Positions 20,078-29,940 of a DNA stretch of 64,000 nt are shown here, piece by piece. The notes under the pieces are model-generated. The model searched no databases, was not told where the DNA came from, and saw only the letters and a program-made list of their open reading frames with translations. The first letter of the stretch is position 1, and each line of letters opens with the position of its first letter. The stretch comes from Agarophyton chilense. Taxonomy: Eukaryota; Rhodophyta; Florideophyceae; Gracilariales; Gracilariaceae. A program made the position numbers and the translations under genes. The stretch lies in assembly GCA_030374765.1 (NCBI GenBank), contig JARGXX010000116.1, forward strand, positions 372,001 to 436,000, in the 5' to 3' direction.

Positions 20078-21377
20078 CAGTGCGTTTCAAAAACATATCC
20101 CTTTACAAAAACTGCGCCAAAAAGGCATTTCACGTACTGTAGAGCACATTTCACAACATATAAAAACCACTAAGTCAATAACACTGTTTCAAAAGTATAT
20201 CCTTTATACAATCATTCGCTCAATTATGGCTCGTGGCGCACCTCTGACACGCTCTGAACAGCTGGAAATCATGGAATTAGTAGGTCAGGGTATCATTCCA
20301 GCAGATATAGCCCGAAAACTCAAGCGCAGCCCAAAAACAATCAGCAACTTCATCAAAAACCCCGCTACATACGGAACAAAGCGTTCCACCGGCCGTCCTA
20401 CGGCACTATCCCCGGCCGATAAGCGTGGAATTAAGCGAGAACTATGCCGCAACACTTCATCTTGCGGAAAATTTGTCAAAACTCTAAATTTGCCTCTATC
20501 ACGATCTACAATATGGCGTGAAGTCAACCCTCAAAAGTTGTTCAAGTACACAAAAAAGAGGAAAAATTTTTTTTTAAAAGATAATCACAAGAAAAATCGA
20601 GTTGAATGGTGTGCTCAAAAGGTTTATTGGAAAACGGATTGGAATAATGTTATCTTTTCCGACGAAAAAAAGTTTAACCTTGATGGTCCAGATTGCTATA
20701 AATTTTATTAGCATGATCTACGAAAAAAAAAGAAGGAATTTGTGACTAGGCATTCAGGAGGCGCATCATTAATGGTTTGGGCTGGAATCTCCACGAAAGG
20801 AGCAACTGATATGGATTTTGTTGAAACTACAATGAACTCTGAGAAGTATGCTGAGGTTCTAGAAAACTATCTTTTACCTTTTGCATACTGTATGCACGGA
20901 GAAGAATTCATTTTTTAGCAAGATAATGCACCTGTGCATAAATCTAATTCTATGAAACAGTGGTTCAATAGTCTAAATATGTCGGTTATGGAATGGCCTG
21001 CGCGCTCTCCTGACCTCAACCCTATCGAAAACATTTGGGGAATGTTGGCCCGAATGGTTTATGGGCAAGGAAGGCAATTTGATACAGTTTTTGATTTGAA
21101 AAATTGTATCAAAGATTGCTGGGAAAAGATTGACTGTAATGCTATCAATTCTTTTATAGAATCAATGCCAAAGCGTTGTATAAGTGTTATACAGGCTAGA
21201 GGAGCAAAAATAAACTACTGAACTCGCGTTAGAATAAAAAGGATGCAATAAAGGTTATGATTTTGAAACAGTTTTTTTACTTGAAAATTTTTTCACACTG
21301 ATTTTGTTAGTTGTACTGTAGCCAAAACGTCGATTTTTGGAAAATTTGCGCGAGGGATATGATTTTGAAACAGACTT
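20078..21377 (+). mobile_element. Tc1-like DNA transposon, inactive, with IR/DR ends
   Basis: A 1.3-kb AT-rich element flanked by TA dinucleotides (20076-20077 and 21378-21379), the Tc1/mariner target duplication. Each end holds two transposase-site-like motifs of the GTTTCAAAAxCATATCC type: outer (20078-20106 and 21353-21377) and inner (20182-20207 and 21248-21271). Spacing of outer to inner site is about 104 and 106 nt, so the ends are symmetrical IR/DR ends as in Sleeping Beauty-type elements. Base composition differs sharply from the GC-rich host DNA. The insertion is about 200 nt upstream of the U2AF65-like start. Confidence 0.93.
20226..21221 (+). pseudogene. Tc1-type DD34E transposase with two in-frame TAG codons
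   Basis: 332-codon frame beginning MARGAPLTRSEQLEI: N-terminal paired HTH (residues 1-110, GIIPADIARKLKRSPKTISN), then the DDE domain with IFSDEKKFNLDG (first Asp), QDNAPVHKS (second Asp) and RSPDLNPIENIWG (Glu, 34 residues after the second Asp). It ends at a natural stop. The only visible lesions are TAG at 20709-20711, where Tc1 relatives usually have Trp (before HDLRK), and TAG at 20916-20918, where Gln is usual (before QDNAPVH). Each can arise by one transition (TGG or CAG to TAG). No frameshift was found. Confidence 0.92.
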
Positions 21378-21673
21378 TAGCTAGACTAGCATGTCTACAG
21401 TGTACACTCCTCTACTCTACACGAGTGTAACCACAGATCGAAAGCTGTGCAGACGCCTTACGCTGCTCCCGGGCGCTGTAAGCCATACTGTCAGTTACAG
21501 CCCGCCCACGTGCATGCTTGAGTGGCACCAACTCCTAACATGTTAGCAATTGCTAACGCTTGGGTTAACATTTACATCTACTCTAAAACACTAAACAACA
21601 GCTCATTTGATCCAAGAGTAGAATCATCAACTGCTACTAGCTCTTGCTACTAGTGCCATCGTTTGGCACGCGG

Positions 21674-22741
21674 TCAAAAGTCCAATTTCATCTCTTCGTC
21701 ACAAATATGCCAAAACTCCGCAGACGGAAAGTTACCCATGTCTGCAAGCGCGCTCTCGCTGTTAAGAGGAAGCGCCCACGCAGGTCTCCCATCCCGCTCC
21801 CCAGACGTTTCTGTTTCGCCATCATCACCAGCTTGTTCTTCCATTAGTTGCTGTTCAGAGCCCACATTGCAAGTGCGAGCATCTACAAAAACGTCCGACG
21901 AGCTACTACTGGCACTATCCTTTCGCAGCGCCTGCTTGCTGCCATCACTACCCTCAATTTCCTCCGAATCGATCAAAGTCTCGCCGTGCGTGTACGAACA
22001 CTTGGGCAACGGTTCATTTTGCATGTCGACCAAGCCGTTCATGACGCTGCTCGGCAGAGTTTGAGTACCCGGTGATAGTGTAGCGCTTTGAGAGGCAGTG
22101 GCCGCAAGTGTGGACGACAGAACAAAGTCACTGCCGTTGCGCCTTTGGCCGCCGCTACGCATTGACAAGCGACGATGATGGCGACTTGAAGCTCGAGCCG
22201 TTGTTCCCTTGCGGACTGTGACAACAGTGACAGGTGCTGAACCATAAGCATTAGCGCCTTTGAGGCGCGAAAAAATAGCACTACACGTTGTTCCAAAGCG
22301 TAAACGAGTAATAAACTGAGTAACAAGCCACAAGATGACTTGGATAGGCGCCATAAATATGAACGACAGCACGATTCCGACGGTGCGAAAAGCGTCGCGA
22401 AGCCTGGTGGGATCAGGCGGCTGTACGTTTTGACGAAACGAGGAAGCGAGGCTGTCATAATCGGCCATGACCTCTCGAGAGCGCTGCGTGTCCTGTTGCA
22501 CGAGATCAGTTAAACGCGCATCTTCCGCGCGCTGTTCGGCGATAAGCATGTGTAACGAGTTCAATGACTCAGTCATGTCCTTTCGAAACTGAAGTTCTGT
22601 ATCTATGGCGGTGTGCAAAGACTCCTCAAAGGCGCGCAGGCGCGCCTGAAACGCATCCATCTGCAGACGCGCATTGCGCTCAGATTCAGCAGTGTGCAAC
22701 GAGTCGGAGCTGGAGAGAAACGACGGCTCATTACTCATCAT
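21674..22741 (-). CDS. Coiled-coil protein with one membrane segment, 355 aa
   Basis: Start MMSNEPSFLSSSDSLHT is chosen because the long upstream in-frame extension is GC-rich, antisense to nothing conserved, and crosses the promoter region shared with WDR48. Residues 20-115 are heptad-like helix (RLRAFEESLHTAIDTELQFRKDMTESLNSLHMLI). Residues about 130-155 form a hydrophobic segment (TVGIVLSFIFMAPIQVILWLVTQFI). The C-terminal 180 residues are Ser-rich, acidic and likely disordered. No family recognised; the layout (coiled coil, then one membrane segment, then disordered tail) suggests a membrane tether or adaptor. Divergent from the WDR48-like gene. Confidence 0.6.
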   Translation of the reverse strand: MMSNEPSFLSSSDSLHTAESERNARLQMDAFQARLRAFEESLHTAIDTELQFRKDMTESLNSLHMLIAEQRAEDARLTDLVQQDTQRSREVMADYDSLASSFRQNVQPPDPTRLRDAFRTVGIVLSFIFMAPIQVILWLVTQFITRLRFGTTCSAIFSRLKGANAYGSAPVTVVTVRKGTTARASSRHHRRLSMRSGGQRRNGSDFVLSSTLAATASQSATLSPGTQTLPSSVMNGLVDMQNEPLPKCSYTHGETLIDSEEIEGSDGSKQALRKDSASSSSSDVFVDARTCNVGSEQQLMEEQAGDDGETETSGERDGRPAWALPLNSESALADMGNFPSAEFWHICDEEMKLDF

Positions 22742-23536
22742 AACGACGGCGACGCACCGCACAAGTTCAGCAAGCACCAAAGCACAGCAAGCGGGCCGTA
22801 GATAGCGTGAGCGGCCAACGGCTGCAACCGACGCAGCACATTTGGCAAGGTAAGCCACAACGCAACGGGGCACACAGCGAGACGGGCACACAGCGAGACG
22901 GCCACCTCCGAGTGCGTGCTGCCTACGACTGCATGCCGGAACAAGCACGTCGTCGCAACAAGAACAAGTCGCCCGCACGAGCGCGCACGCGCGCGCGCCG
23001 ATGCACAAAAAGGAAGCGCGCGTTGCGTCGCGCGTGCTCGGCACTGCTGGCGCGCGACCGCTCACGCGAGGCGGCTCACATTTCGCACCGCACGCCGCCC
23101 CGTGCTTGGCTGCCCATGTCGCTGCGCCGCCCTTGCCCCTGGAAAGGCCCTTACAGCACGCACACGTCGTACACGATTCTTGTATCCATACACGTGTGTC
23201 AGGTTGCGGAGAGCCCGGCACAGTATCTGGAGCATAGATGGCTAAATACCGTAGATACCAAGCAAGGTAGATAGATAGGTGCGTCAGCTTGACGGCCTGC
23301 GCCCTTCTGGCGCGAAAAAGTTCCCCTCCCAAACCACCGTCCCCCGGCTGTGCTGTGTTCCGCACCCTTGAGAGCGCCGCTTCAGCGCCTCTCTTCCGTT
23401 CCGCTTGCTCCTCGTTTGCCTTTCCTTCCCTCGTAACTGGGCGCACCAATCCCCGCCCCACCTTCAGTCACTCTGCTTCGTCGTCGCCCCTGTCGAGCCT
23501 CCTTTCAGGTTGATCCACTGCTTCTCATCTCGCTAT

Positions 23537-25606
23537 ATGGTCGGTAGTGCTGCCGTCGACCGCTACCCCCCGCGACGGAATGACCGCGTCACCTACGTGC
23601 TCCGCGCCCCTGAACGGCGCCATCGATTCGGCATATCCGCCCTAGCCCTCAGCAAGCAACAGCTCATCACTGCTGGACGTGATGGAACCGTGCGCTCCTG
23701 GTCTTTGCCCCCCTCAAATCGCCTTTTGAACAAGTCCCTATCCATCTCCAAAACCTCCATCAACGCTAATCTCACCTTTGACGAACACACAGACTGGGTC
23801 AACGACGTGCTGCTTCTATCGGACCGCGATCGAATTGTGTCCTGCTCCTCGGACACCACCCTCAAAGTTTGGTCTGCTTCCAACTCTGCCCGTAGCCTTA
23901 GAACGCTTTCCAATCACACCGATTACGTAAAGGCCCTCGCCCAAGTCCCAAACGGCGTTGCCAGCGGTTCTTTAGATGCTAGAGTTCTCCTCTGGGATCT
24001 TGCTACGGGTCGCGTGCGAATCGAGTGCACCAGTCAGAATGGGGACAACGATCATAGCGGCTCGGTGTACTGCATGGCCGCCGCCCACGACGAAAACATT
24101 CTCATCTCCGGCTCAACCAATCGCCTCATCTCTGTGTGGGACATTCGTACTGGCGATCGAATAGTCAGTTTGCGAGGACACAGTGATTCAGTCCGCTGCC
24201 TCGCAATCAAATCGGATGCAAGTCAAATGCTCTCTGGTGCCACAGACTCCACCGTCCGACTCTGGGATATGCGTATGCAGCGATGTATCAGATCTTATGA
24301 TTCCCCCACCGGCAGTAGTGTATGGGCCGTTGCCGCGCTGCCGAACTTTGACAAGTTCATCTGGGGCTTTCGCGACGGTTCTGTTTCGTATACAGACGTC
24401 AATGCTCACTCTAATGCGAGTATGGGATCAACTATCGTTCCTCCGGCCGAAACGGATTGCCGAAACAATATGGTTCTTGATCTAAAGCTCTCGCCATGCC
24501 TTTCTTCCGTTTGGGTTAGCACCACAGGTTCTTCCGTTCGTCTGTGGCCCTTACCAACAGATGGCAATCGCTCTCGTCCTAGTCTTGCCAATTATGTCAA
24601 AGACCGTAGACCTACGACGCGAAGTGATACTGCGCCCCAATTTCCACGTCTGGATGCAGCCTATGTGCCTCTGTACACTATTCCTGGTCTACCAGGCATC
24701 ATCTCACATCGAATCATGAATGACAAACGTCATGTGCTGACATGCAACACCGACGGCGAGTTTTGTATCTGGAATATAACTCAGGGCACTCTGGTCAAGT
24801 CACTCGGTGTCATCCAAGAGGATATTGAAGAAGTTGCGAAACGGAACGACCAAGAAGTGACCGTCCCCAGTTGGTTCCAGGTGGATATCCGCCTGGGTTC
24901 CCTCTCAGTCAGGCTAGATAGGAACACTGTGGCCAACGCAGAGATATATGCGATCGACGCTGGTCTCCAAGCCAGCTCGGAAGACATTAAGGTCAACATA
25001 GGCGAGCATGTACTGCGTGGTCTTTTCCGAAACTGGGTCACTGAGTACAAGCGAATTAATGCAGTTGATGAAGACGGTGGGTATCTACAAGGTCGAAGCC
25101 CTCCAACTCAGGCACAAAGGGCTGCAGCCTCACGAGCCGCAGAACTACCTGAATATCGTTTTCCGGACCACATTCCAATCATAATTACTGAAGATCGATC
25201 ACCTCTCCCCATTTTGCGGAAAACGGTATCTGGATTCTCGGGCACAGAGGAAGATTTACTGCCTTCATGGGTGATTGATTTGGTTAGAGACGGTAAGAAC
25301 CAAGTACGAGACGCTGTCAAGCTTAGTTTCACCTTGGAACCTGCCGAAGGGAGCACGCTTCCACAGCTATCACCAACTTCACTGCATGCTGCAAGAGTGT
25401 TGCGTGTGCGCAAGGTTATTAGTTACATTGCAAAGGAATTGAAGGATCTTAGATCAGAGCAAGATATTGAAGTTGAACCGCAAGACCTGGAAGTTCTCTG
25501 CAATGGTCAGGTACTTTCACCTACAATGAGCCTTGCCGCCGTAAGACAATTTAGATGGCGATCGCCTGAAGATCTTCAACTTCATTTCAGACTGAAGGAG
25601 ACGTAA
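23537..25606 (+). CDS. WDR48: WDR48/UAF1-like WD40 protein, deubiquitinase cofactor
   Basis: 689-aa protein that in animals and fungi binds and activates USP1/USP12/USP46-type ubiquitin proteases. Start at MVGSAAVDRYPPRRNDRVTYVLR, matching the family N-terminus. WD repeats with GH/WD spacing run from about residue 30 to 320: ISALALSKQQLITAGRDGTVRSW, then HTDWVNDVLLL, DTTLKVWSAS, LLWDLATG, RLISVWDIRTG and TVRLWDMRMQ. The C-terminal third (about 500-689) is the DUF3337/SUMO-like part: LPSWVIDLVRDGKNQV, KLSFTLEPAEGS, LRVRKVISYIAKEL, ending in a ubiquitin-like strand pair (EVLCNGQVLSPTMSLAAVRQF). Length is near the family norm. It is convergent with the SAC3-like gene, about 100 nt apart. Confidence 0.92.
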   Translation: MVGSAAVDRYPPRRNDRVTYVLRAPERRHRFGISALALSKQQLITAGRDGTVRSWSLPPSNRLLNKSLSISKTSINANLTFDEHTDWVNDVLLLSDRDRIVSCSSDTTLKVWSASNSARSLRTLSNHTDYVKALAQVPNGVASGSLDARVLLWDLATGRVRIECTSQNGDNDHSGSVYCMAAAHDENILISGSTNRLISVWDIRTGDRIVSLRGHSDSVRCLAIKSDASQMLSGATDSTVRLWDMRMQRCIRSYDSPTGSSVWAVAALPNFDKFIWGFRDGSVSYTDVNAHSNASMGSTIVPPAETDCRNNMVLDLKLSPCLSSVWVSTTGSSVRLWPLPTDGNRSRPSLANYVKDRRPTTRSDTAPQFPRLDAAYVPLYTIPGLPGIISHRIMNDKRHVLTCNTDGEFCIWNITQGTLVKSLGVIQEDIEEVAKRNDQEVTVPSWFQVDIRLGSLSVRLDRNTVANAEIYAIDAGLQASSEDIKVNIGEHVLRGLFRNWVTEYKRINAVDEDGGYLQGRSPPTQAQRAAASRAAELPEYRFPDHIPIIITEDRSPLPILRKTVSGFSGTEEDLLPSWVIDLVRDGKNQVRDAVKLSFTLEPAEGSTLPQLSPTSLHAARVLRVRKVISYIAKELKDLRSEQDIEVEPQDLEVLCNGQVLSPTMSLAAVRQFRWRSPEDLQLHFRLKET

Positions 25607-25703
25607 TCCCATCGCCAGCTCATGATAAACAACAACTAAGCCGCGTCAAGCAGAACATAATTTACCAAGAATTCACGATATGACAGTCTCCATTTCTGAC
25701 GTG

Positions 25704-26984
25704 TCAAAGGGATACACGAAACGAGAACGCGTCGCTCTCATCATTTACTCGTGCAGCCAAATCAGGTCTTTCTTTGGCAAGCAGTGCGAAAGCATCCGAC
25801 TCGCTCTTCATTCCCAGAATGGATACCGTCTTGAATTTTGAGAGTTGCATGTAGGCACGGATTAGAACACTTAGCATTTGTCTGCGAATTGATTCTAATG
25901 CTGGAAACACAATCACTCGTTGTCGCACGTTGCAACGCCTATACAACTCAAAAATTCGCCTACCGTCTCGATTTCGAAAAGAAAGGACCATGGAAAAAGC
26001 CAGTTGCACGGATGAATCTTTTCTCGCGTGGCGGTCCATGCTGCGCATGAGCTGTGTTATTTCAATGTCATCCACATGGAAGACGCCAAAGTAAAGTACA
26101 GAGTACCCGATGAACTCAGAATAACGAGAGTTCTTTCTCTGTTCTACTGAAAGCTCTCCATACAACTCTTTTAACAACCTTGTCTGGCAAGAAAGAAAGA
26201 AGCTGAGATTGCCACCGTAAAGAGAGGCGTCAGCTGCGCTCTCGTAGACCGGTATTGCCAATTGCTTCATCTCTGGTTTAGTGGAGGCAGTGATTGACAT
26301 TGTTAATTGACGAAAACTTCCATGGATTGCTTCCCAGTCGGCGAAATTCTGCTCAGTAGCTGCCGTTGGCACATTTGTTCCATCTGCTTCAAGAACCGTA
26401 TGTTTCTGGCGCAAAAGCCCTTGCACTCTTTCTCCCAAGCGCTTCAAGTTGTACCAAACTAGTTCTGGAGAGTCAGAAAGACCCTTTTCCGGTACTCTGG
26501 AAACACCTGTAGCATGTCCTATACCTATTTTCCGTTCAGCGGTGTCAATTTTGCTTACTACAAGGTCCAAAGGTATTGCAGACCGAGAGGGTATTTTCAG
26601 AGCTTCGGGGTTCCCCGTAGAACATACCTCATTGTGATCATGAATAAAGTGCTCCAGTGCGTTTCCGCTGTCTAGAAACTTCATCCTGTCGTCGTTGCTT
26701 GATGACGGCACCCTTACCTCAGTCTGAAGGCATGAGGGCTCTCGTGTCCTTTCACCGACGGAAGAAAATCTAGTTCGATTGCGATCACGTAATTCCTGAG
26801 CGTACTCCTCGTTAAATGACATTGTGTTGACAACTGCCGATGCAGATCGCCGAACAGCGCCCGCGGTCCGCGCATTCCATTCCCCGCCTTGCCTTCCCCG
26901 GTTTCTACCTCTTCGCCCTCGCCCACGCCGAGGTTGATATCTACTGCCCCTGACAAACGACGCGGGGATCTGAGCACTATCCAT
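25704..26984 (-). CDS. SAC3/GANP-family-like protein (intact copy)
   Basis: 426 aa. The N-terminal 50 residues are Arg/Gly-rich (RRGRGRRGRNRGR), typical of RNA-binding tails. The C-terminal half is helical and resembles the SAC3/GANP domain: SFFLSCQTRLLKELYGEL, SRYSEFIGYSVLYFGV, then AFSMVLSFRNRDGRRIFELYRRC (like the ALxxxxAxxxGNYxRFFxLY block) and IRRQMLSVLIRAYMQ. SAC3-type proteins act in TREX-2 mRNA export or in THP3-like splicing and nuclear RNA complexes. The frame may be preceded by non-recognised 5' exons, since a stop lies just before the ATG. The first two thirds lie in the inverted duplication; the C-terminal part is unique. Family call moderate. Confidence 0.5.
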   Translation of the reverse strand: MDSAQIPASFVRGSRYQPRRGRGRRGRNRGRQGGEWNARTAGAVRRSASAVVNTMSFNEEYAQELRDRNRTRFSSVGERTREPSCLQTEVRVPSSSNDDRMKFLDSGNALEHFIHDHNEVCSTGNPEALKIPSRSAIPLDLVVSKIDTAERKIGIGHATGVSRVPEKGLSDSPELVWYNLKRLGERVQGLLRQKHTVLEADGTNVPTAATEQNFADWEAIHGSFRQLTMSITASTKPEMKQLAIPVYESAADASLYGGNLSFFLSCQTRLLKELYGELSVEQRKNSRYSEFIGYSVLYFGVFHVDDIEITQLMRSMDRHARKDSSVQLAFSMVLSFRNRDGRRIFELYRRCNVRQRVIVFPALESIRRQMLSVLIRAYMQLSKFKTVSILGMKSESDAFALLAKERPDLAARVNDESDAFSFRVSL

Positions 26985-27470
26985 TTCTCAGACTTGACAC
27001 ATGCGTCCAGTGAATGCTCTCCTTCGCAACCCTGGTATGGTTCTGGCTTCGCTTTACCTACAGTAGGATACTCGCGAGCAGTAGAATACTCGTCAATTTT
27101 CACAAGTCGTCTTTGTGTTTTTGATTGCCGACTTGCGCTTGTTTTCTGAGGGCTCCTTGACAAGAATGCTTGCTCGCAGTTTGTTGTTCGGTTTGAACCC
27201 TGCCAACGCTCACGCCTGGTGCTACAGAGGTACATCGTTGCGGACTGCAGCGTGCTAAACAGCCTGGCCATCCTGCCAAAATACATGAATACCGCATATT
27301 TGATTAGCAAAGAGTGATTGACTCAAGCGTTTTTCAGCTGCGGAGCATTGACGTGACGCTGTCCGTGGTAACATGTGTGTTCTACAAGTTTCGTACTGTC
27401 AATACGGCAAATGATTTATGTTGTTCCAGCTGCGAGTGCATAACGGGCGCCTGGTGGCGCCAGTGCACAT

Positions 27471-27677
27471 TTACTCTTTGGGTTGTTGTGTTCCAGACTT
27501 GAAAAGCAAACGGTGCATGGCCGAATTTGTTCGAATCTGACTAACTACAAACGCCGTCGCTGCATTGGAAGCTCGCAGAGTTGGGGTTGGAACGAGAGAA
27601 TCGGTTGTTGTAGCAGTGATATCGCTCGAACCCCCAACAGAATAAAACCAAGGTCCGACAGATGACATGTTCCTCAT
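27471..27677 (-). CDS. Possible small exon or ORF, conserved with an in-frame codon difference
   Basis: 68 residues beginning MRNMSSVGPWFYSVGG and ending SGTQQPKE. In the right arm (55625-55834, plus strand) the same frame carries exactly one extra codon (Glu), which keeps it open. One in-frame indel within a repeat almost free of other indels weakly suggests coding. It could be a 5' exon of the SAC3-like gene, as it lies upstream on the same strand, but I could not join it convincingly. Confidence 0.2.
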   Translation of the reverse strand: MRNMSSVGPWFYSVGGSSDITATTTDSLVPTPTLRASNAATAFVVSQIRTNSAMHRLLFKSGTQQPKE

Positions 27678-28946
27678 CTAGTAAGTATATTTCCTGTCAA
27701 ACACTCGGTTTCTCTGCCAACTTGCTACTGTTCTACGTTGCACACATGCTCCAAGCGACCCCCTGAGTGAAAGCACAAACGGTTGCAATAACCTAGCAGT
27801 TGATCCTTTTCTTGTTTGCCCCCAGCAACAGCCACTTTTCAAAAATGATTACTTTGGAAATTTGTCTCCGAGGGTCTTACTTTGTCTCCACAGCATTGTT
27901 GTAAACGTGGATCCTTTTTTCCTTGTAGGATACAACGCGCAGACACATTTGCAAGCCGTTTCTCAAAACAGTCTGACGCTGATCTTCTTCTCGAGTCTGC
28001 AGCCGCCCGTTCCCGGTAGTGTACCAGACAGAAGGAGAATGTGATATCTTTCCTCAAAGAATGCTTCTCTACACAAAAGCATACGTGTTTCTTAAAGCAC
28101 AGTCCGCAAAGCCAAGTAGCAACGTCTATAAATAACAATGATGCATTGAAGGCACTTGACCGGCACAAGACCCATCGTTGATAGTATATCGTCCGAGAAT
28201 CTACAAAGTGTCCAAGCAGCCGTGCAGACCGTGGAATCTTTCAATATTCAAACGCTCGTTTTGAACAGAGCTTCTTTTTTCAGCTCTATCTATTTCTCAC
28301 ACCATGAAAGGCAGCGTGAAACATTGTTCTTCATCGGCTGTCATGCGAGAGGTGACTTCACTTCAAAAAATAAGGAGGCAGAGTACAAGTCCCTCTACAC
28401 ATGACTTTTTGGCACATTCTGATACTGCTGCTCGTTCCAGCTTCAGGAAAGTGCTGAGGATCGCCTCTGTGAGCCTTTTCTTTCGTTTTTAGTCATCAAC
28501 TAATTTGAAAAAGAAGCACGATTCTGCCAAGATTGCACGGACCTTCAGTCATAGGGGTTCATTTTGCATATCCGCACTACAAACTAGTCATCACTGTAGG
28601 TATCACCGTTTCAACTCTTCTGTGAACAATAACAAAGATTTGAAACATCGGCCTCTTCTGGATGTTTTGCTTTGTATCTCGTCGGGGGAGATAGCAACAC
28701 CAGATTTTTATCTTGCTGTGGAGATAAGCAGATCCTATGACGACTCATCGTAAACTAGATGGAAGTTCCCCACCATTGCTGAACTCATGTCTCGATGTAT
28801 CTCTTGGCCTCGTGTTATGGTTGCCACTTTTTAATTGCTTGGTGCTGTTTAGGAAAGACCTAGGGAAGCTGCCTTGATGCAAACGGCCCCCACGCGCATC
28901 TCTTGCTGTTGGCGAAAACTTTCATGAGGTCCCACCGTGAGAACAC

Positions 28947-28954
28947 TATAAAAG
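28947..28954 (+). promoter_or_regulatory. TATA box of the left peptide gene
   Basis: TATAAAAG, 102 nt upstream of the peptide ATG. Identical in the right arm. Most other genes here show no such box. Confidence 0.6.
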
Positions 28955-29055
28955 GCCATCGTCTATAAGATTCTCGCCTCTCTATCCCACTCTTCTCCAC
29001 CAACACAATCCACAAATCCAGCCCACTACTCTTTCGCCGACTCGACTCATCGATC

Positions 29056-29550
29056 ATGGGGTCCACGGCTTTGCGGGCCCTCGTGGTGTTCAGTATTCTG
29101 GTTGGCCTCTCCGTAGCGGCAAGCGTTGCTCTCGAAGATGAAACGGAAAGGTATTCGGAAGAATGTGACATGCCTTCCGATGTGGCCTACTGCATGGATG
29201 TGATGCGCGTGGGGTCTCGGTTTAATGACGACACCGCTGAGCATTTCGTCCGTCTAGAGACGCAATTAGCAGAGCATGCGCTAGAAGAGTGTTCATGGGA
29301 ATCATTCGATGGAAAGAAGACACCTGAAGAATGCGTTTCGACCCTTTCACGGTTTGCTGACGAAAATGCTGCTCTTCCGCAGATGGCAAATGATCTCGAT
29401 GTCTCCGAACGCGGCTTGGACAAGATCTGCTACAAGATTTGCAAGGAGGCGAAATGCTTCAAGTGCAAGTTCAAACTTACTAAGAAGAAGAGGAGGAAGT
29501 GCAAGAAGAAGTGCAAGAGAAAGTGTCGCAAGAAGTGTGACAAGTTCTAG
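29056..29550 (+). CDS. Secreted cysteine-rich cationic pre-pro-peptide, left copy
   Basis: 164 aa in three visible parts. Residues 1-25 are a classic signal peptide (hydrophobic ALVVFSILVGLSVAA, small residues at the end). Residues about 26-120 are an acidic pro-region with four cysteines (EECDMPSDVAYC, LEEC, EEC). The last about 43 residues are extremely Lys/Arg-rich with eight cysteines in CX3C, CX4C, CX2C and then a CX3C-type ladder (KCKKKCKRKCRKKC). The design of leader, acidic pro-part and basic disulfide-rich end is that of secreted defence or signalling peptides; no family recognised. The TATA box and an AATAAA signal bracket it. Compared with the right copy, leader, pro-region and both flanks are nearly identical, while the basic part differs heavily. 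Confidence 0.85.
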   Translation: MGSTALRALVVFSILVGLSVAASVALEDETERYSEECDMPSDVAYCMDVMRVGSRFNDDTAEHFVRLETQLAEHALEECSWESFDGKKTPEECVSTLSRFADENAALPQMANDLDVSERGLDKICYKICKEAKCFKCKFKLTKKKRRKCKKKCKRKCRKKCDKF

Positions 29551-29729
29551 ACTTTCGCAAATTGGTTCTGTTTCAGTCCAGTCCCATGGCGATGGCCTTG
29601 AGAGCCTTAACTGGCTCTTGAAAGACTCCATTCTCTTTATAGCTTGAAGGGAAAAAGTGATCGTACTGCAGTATGGTCCATGCATGCAGCATGGGCGGGT
29701 CATTTAATACTTTAAAAGAAGATTTGGTG

Positions 29730-29735
29730 AATAAA
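29730..29735 (+). terminator. Polyadenylation signal of the left peptide gene
   Basis: AATAAA 180 nt after the stop codon. Present in mirror position in the right arm. Confidence 0.5.
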
Positions 29736-29940
29736 GACTGTTCATTTCTTCAGTTTATCTGCCCCGCGCGCGGTTCTAAAAAAGCGGCGGTGTTTGTACA
29801 CTTGCATGATGTCCACCGGTACTACTTGGCTTCAGATCCTCTATGCCACTTTCACGATGTGACTATATCCTCATTGCGCAGCGAAATGCAGCACAAAACT
29901 GATAGCCTTTTCGAGTTCTATTCCTTTACAGAAGCTGAAA

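Noticed and set aside
22742-23461. N-terminal extension of the 355-aa coiled-coil protein (open for 240 more codons)
   Set aside because: The extension is Arg/Ala-rich, crosses the shared promoter of WDR48 and has no motif; GC-rich DNA keeps the frame open by chance.
26714-27310. 198-codon minus-strand frame overlapping the SAC3-like gene in another frame
   Set aside because: No recognisable domain; the overlapping frame has the SAC3-like half. Its first part could still be an upstream exon, so only the overlap is rejected.
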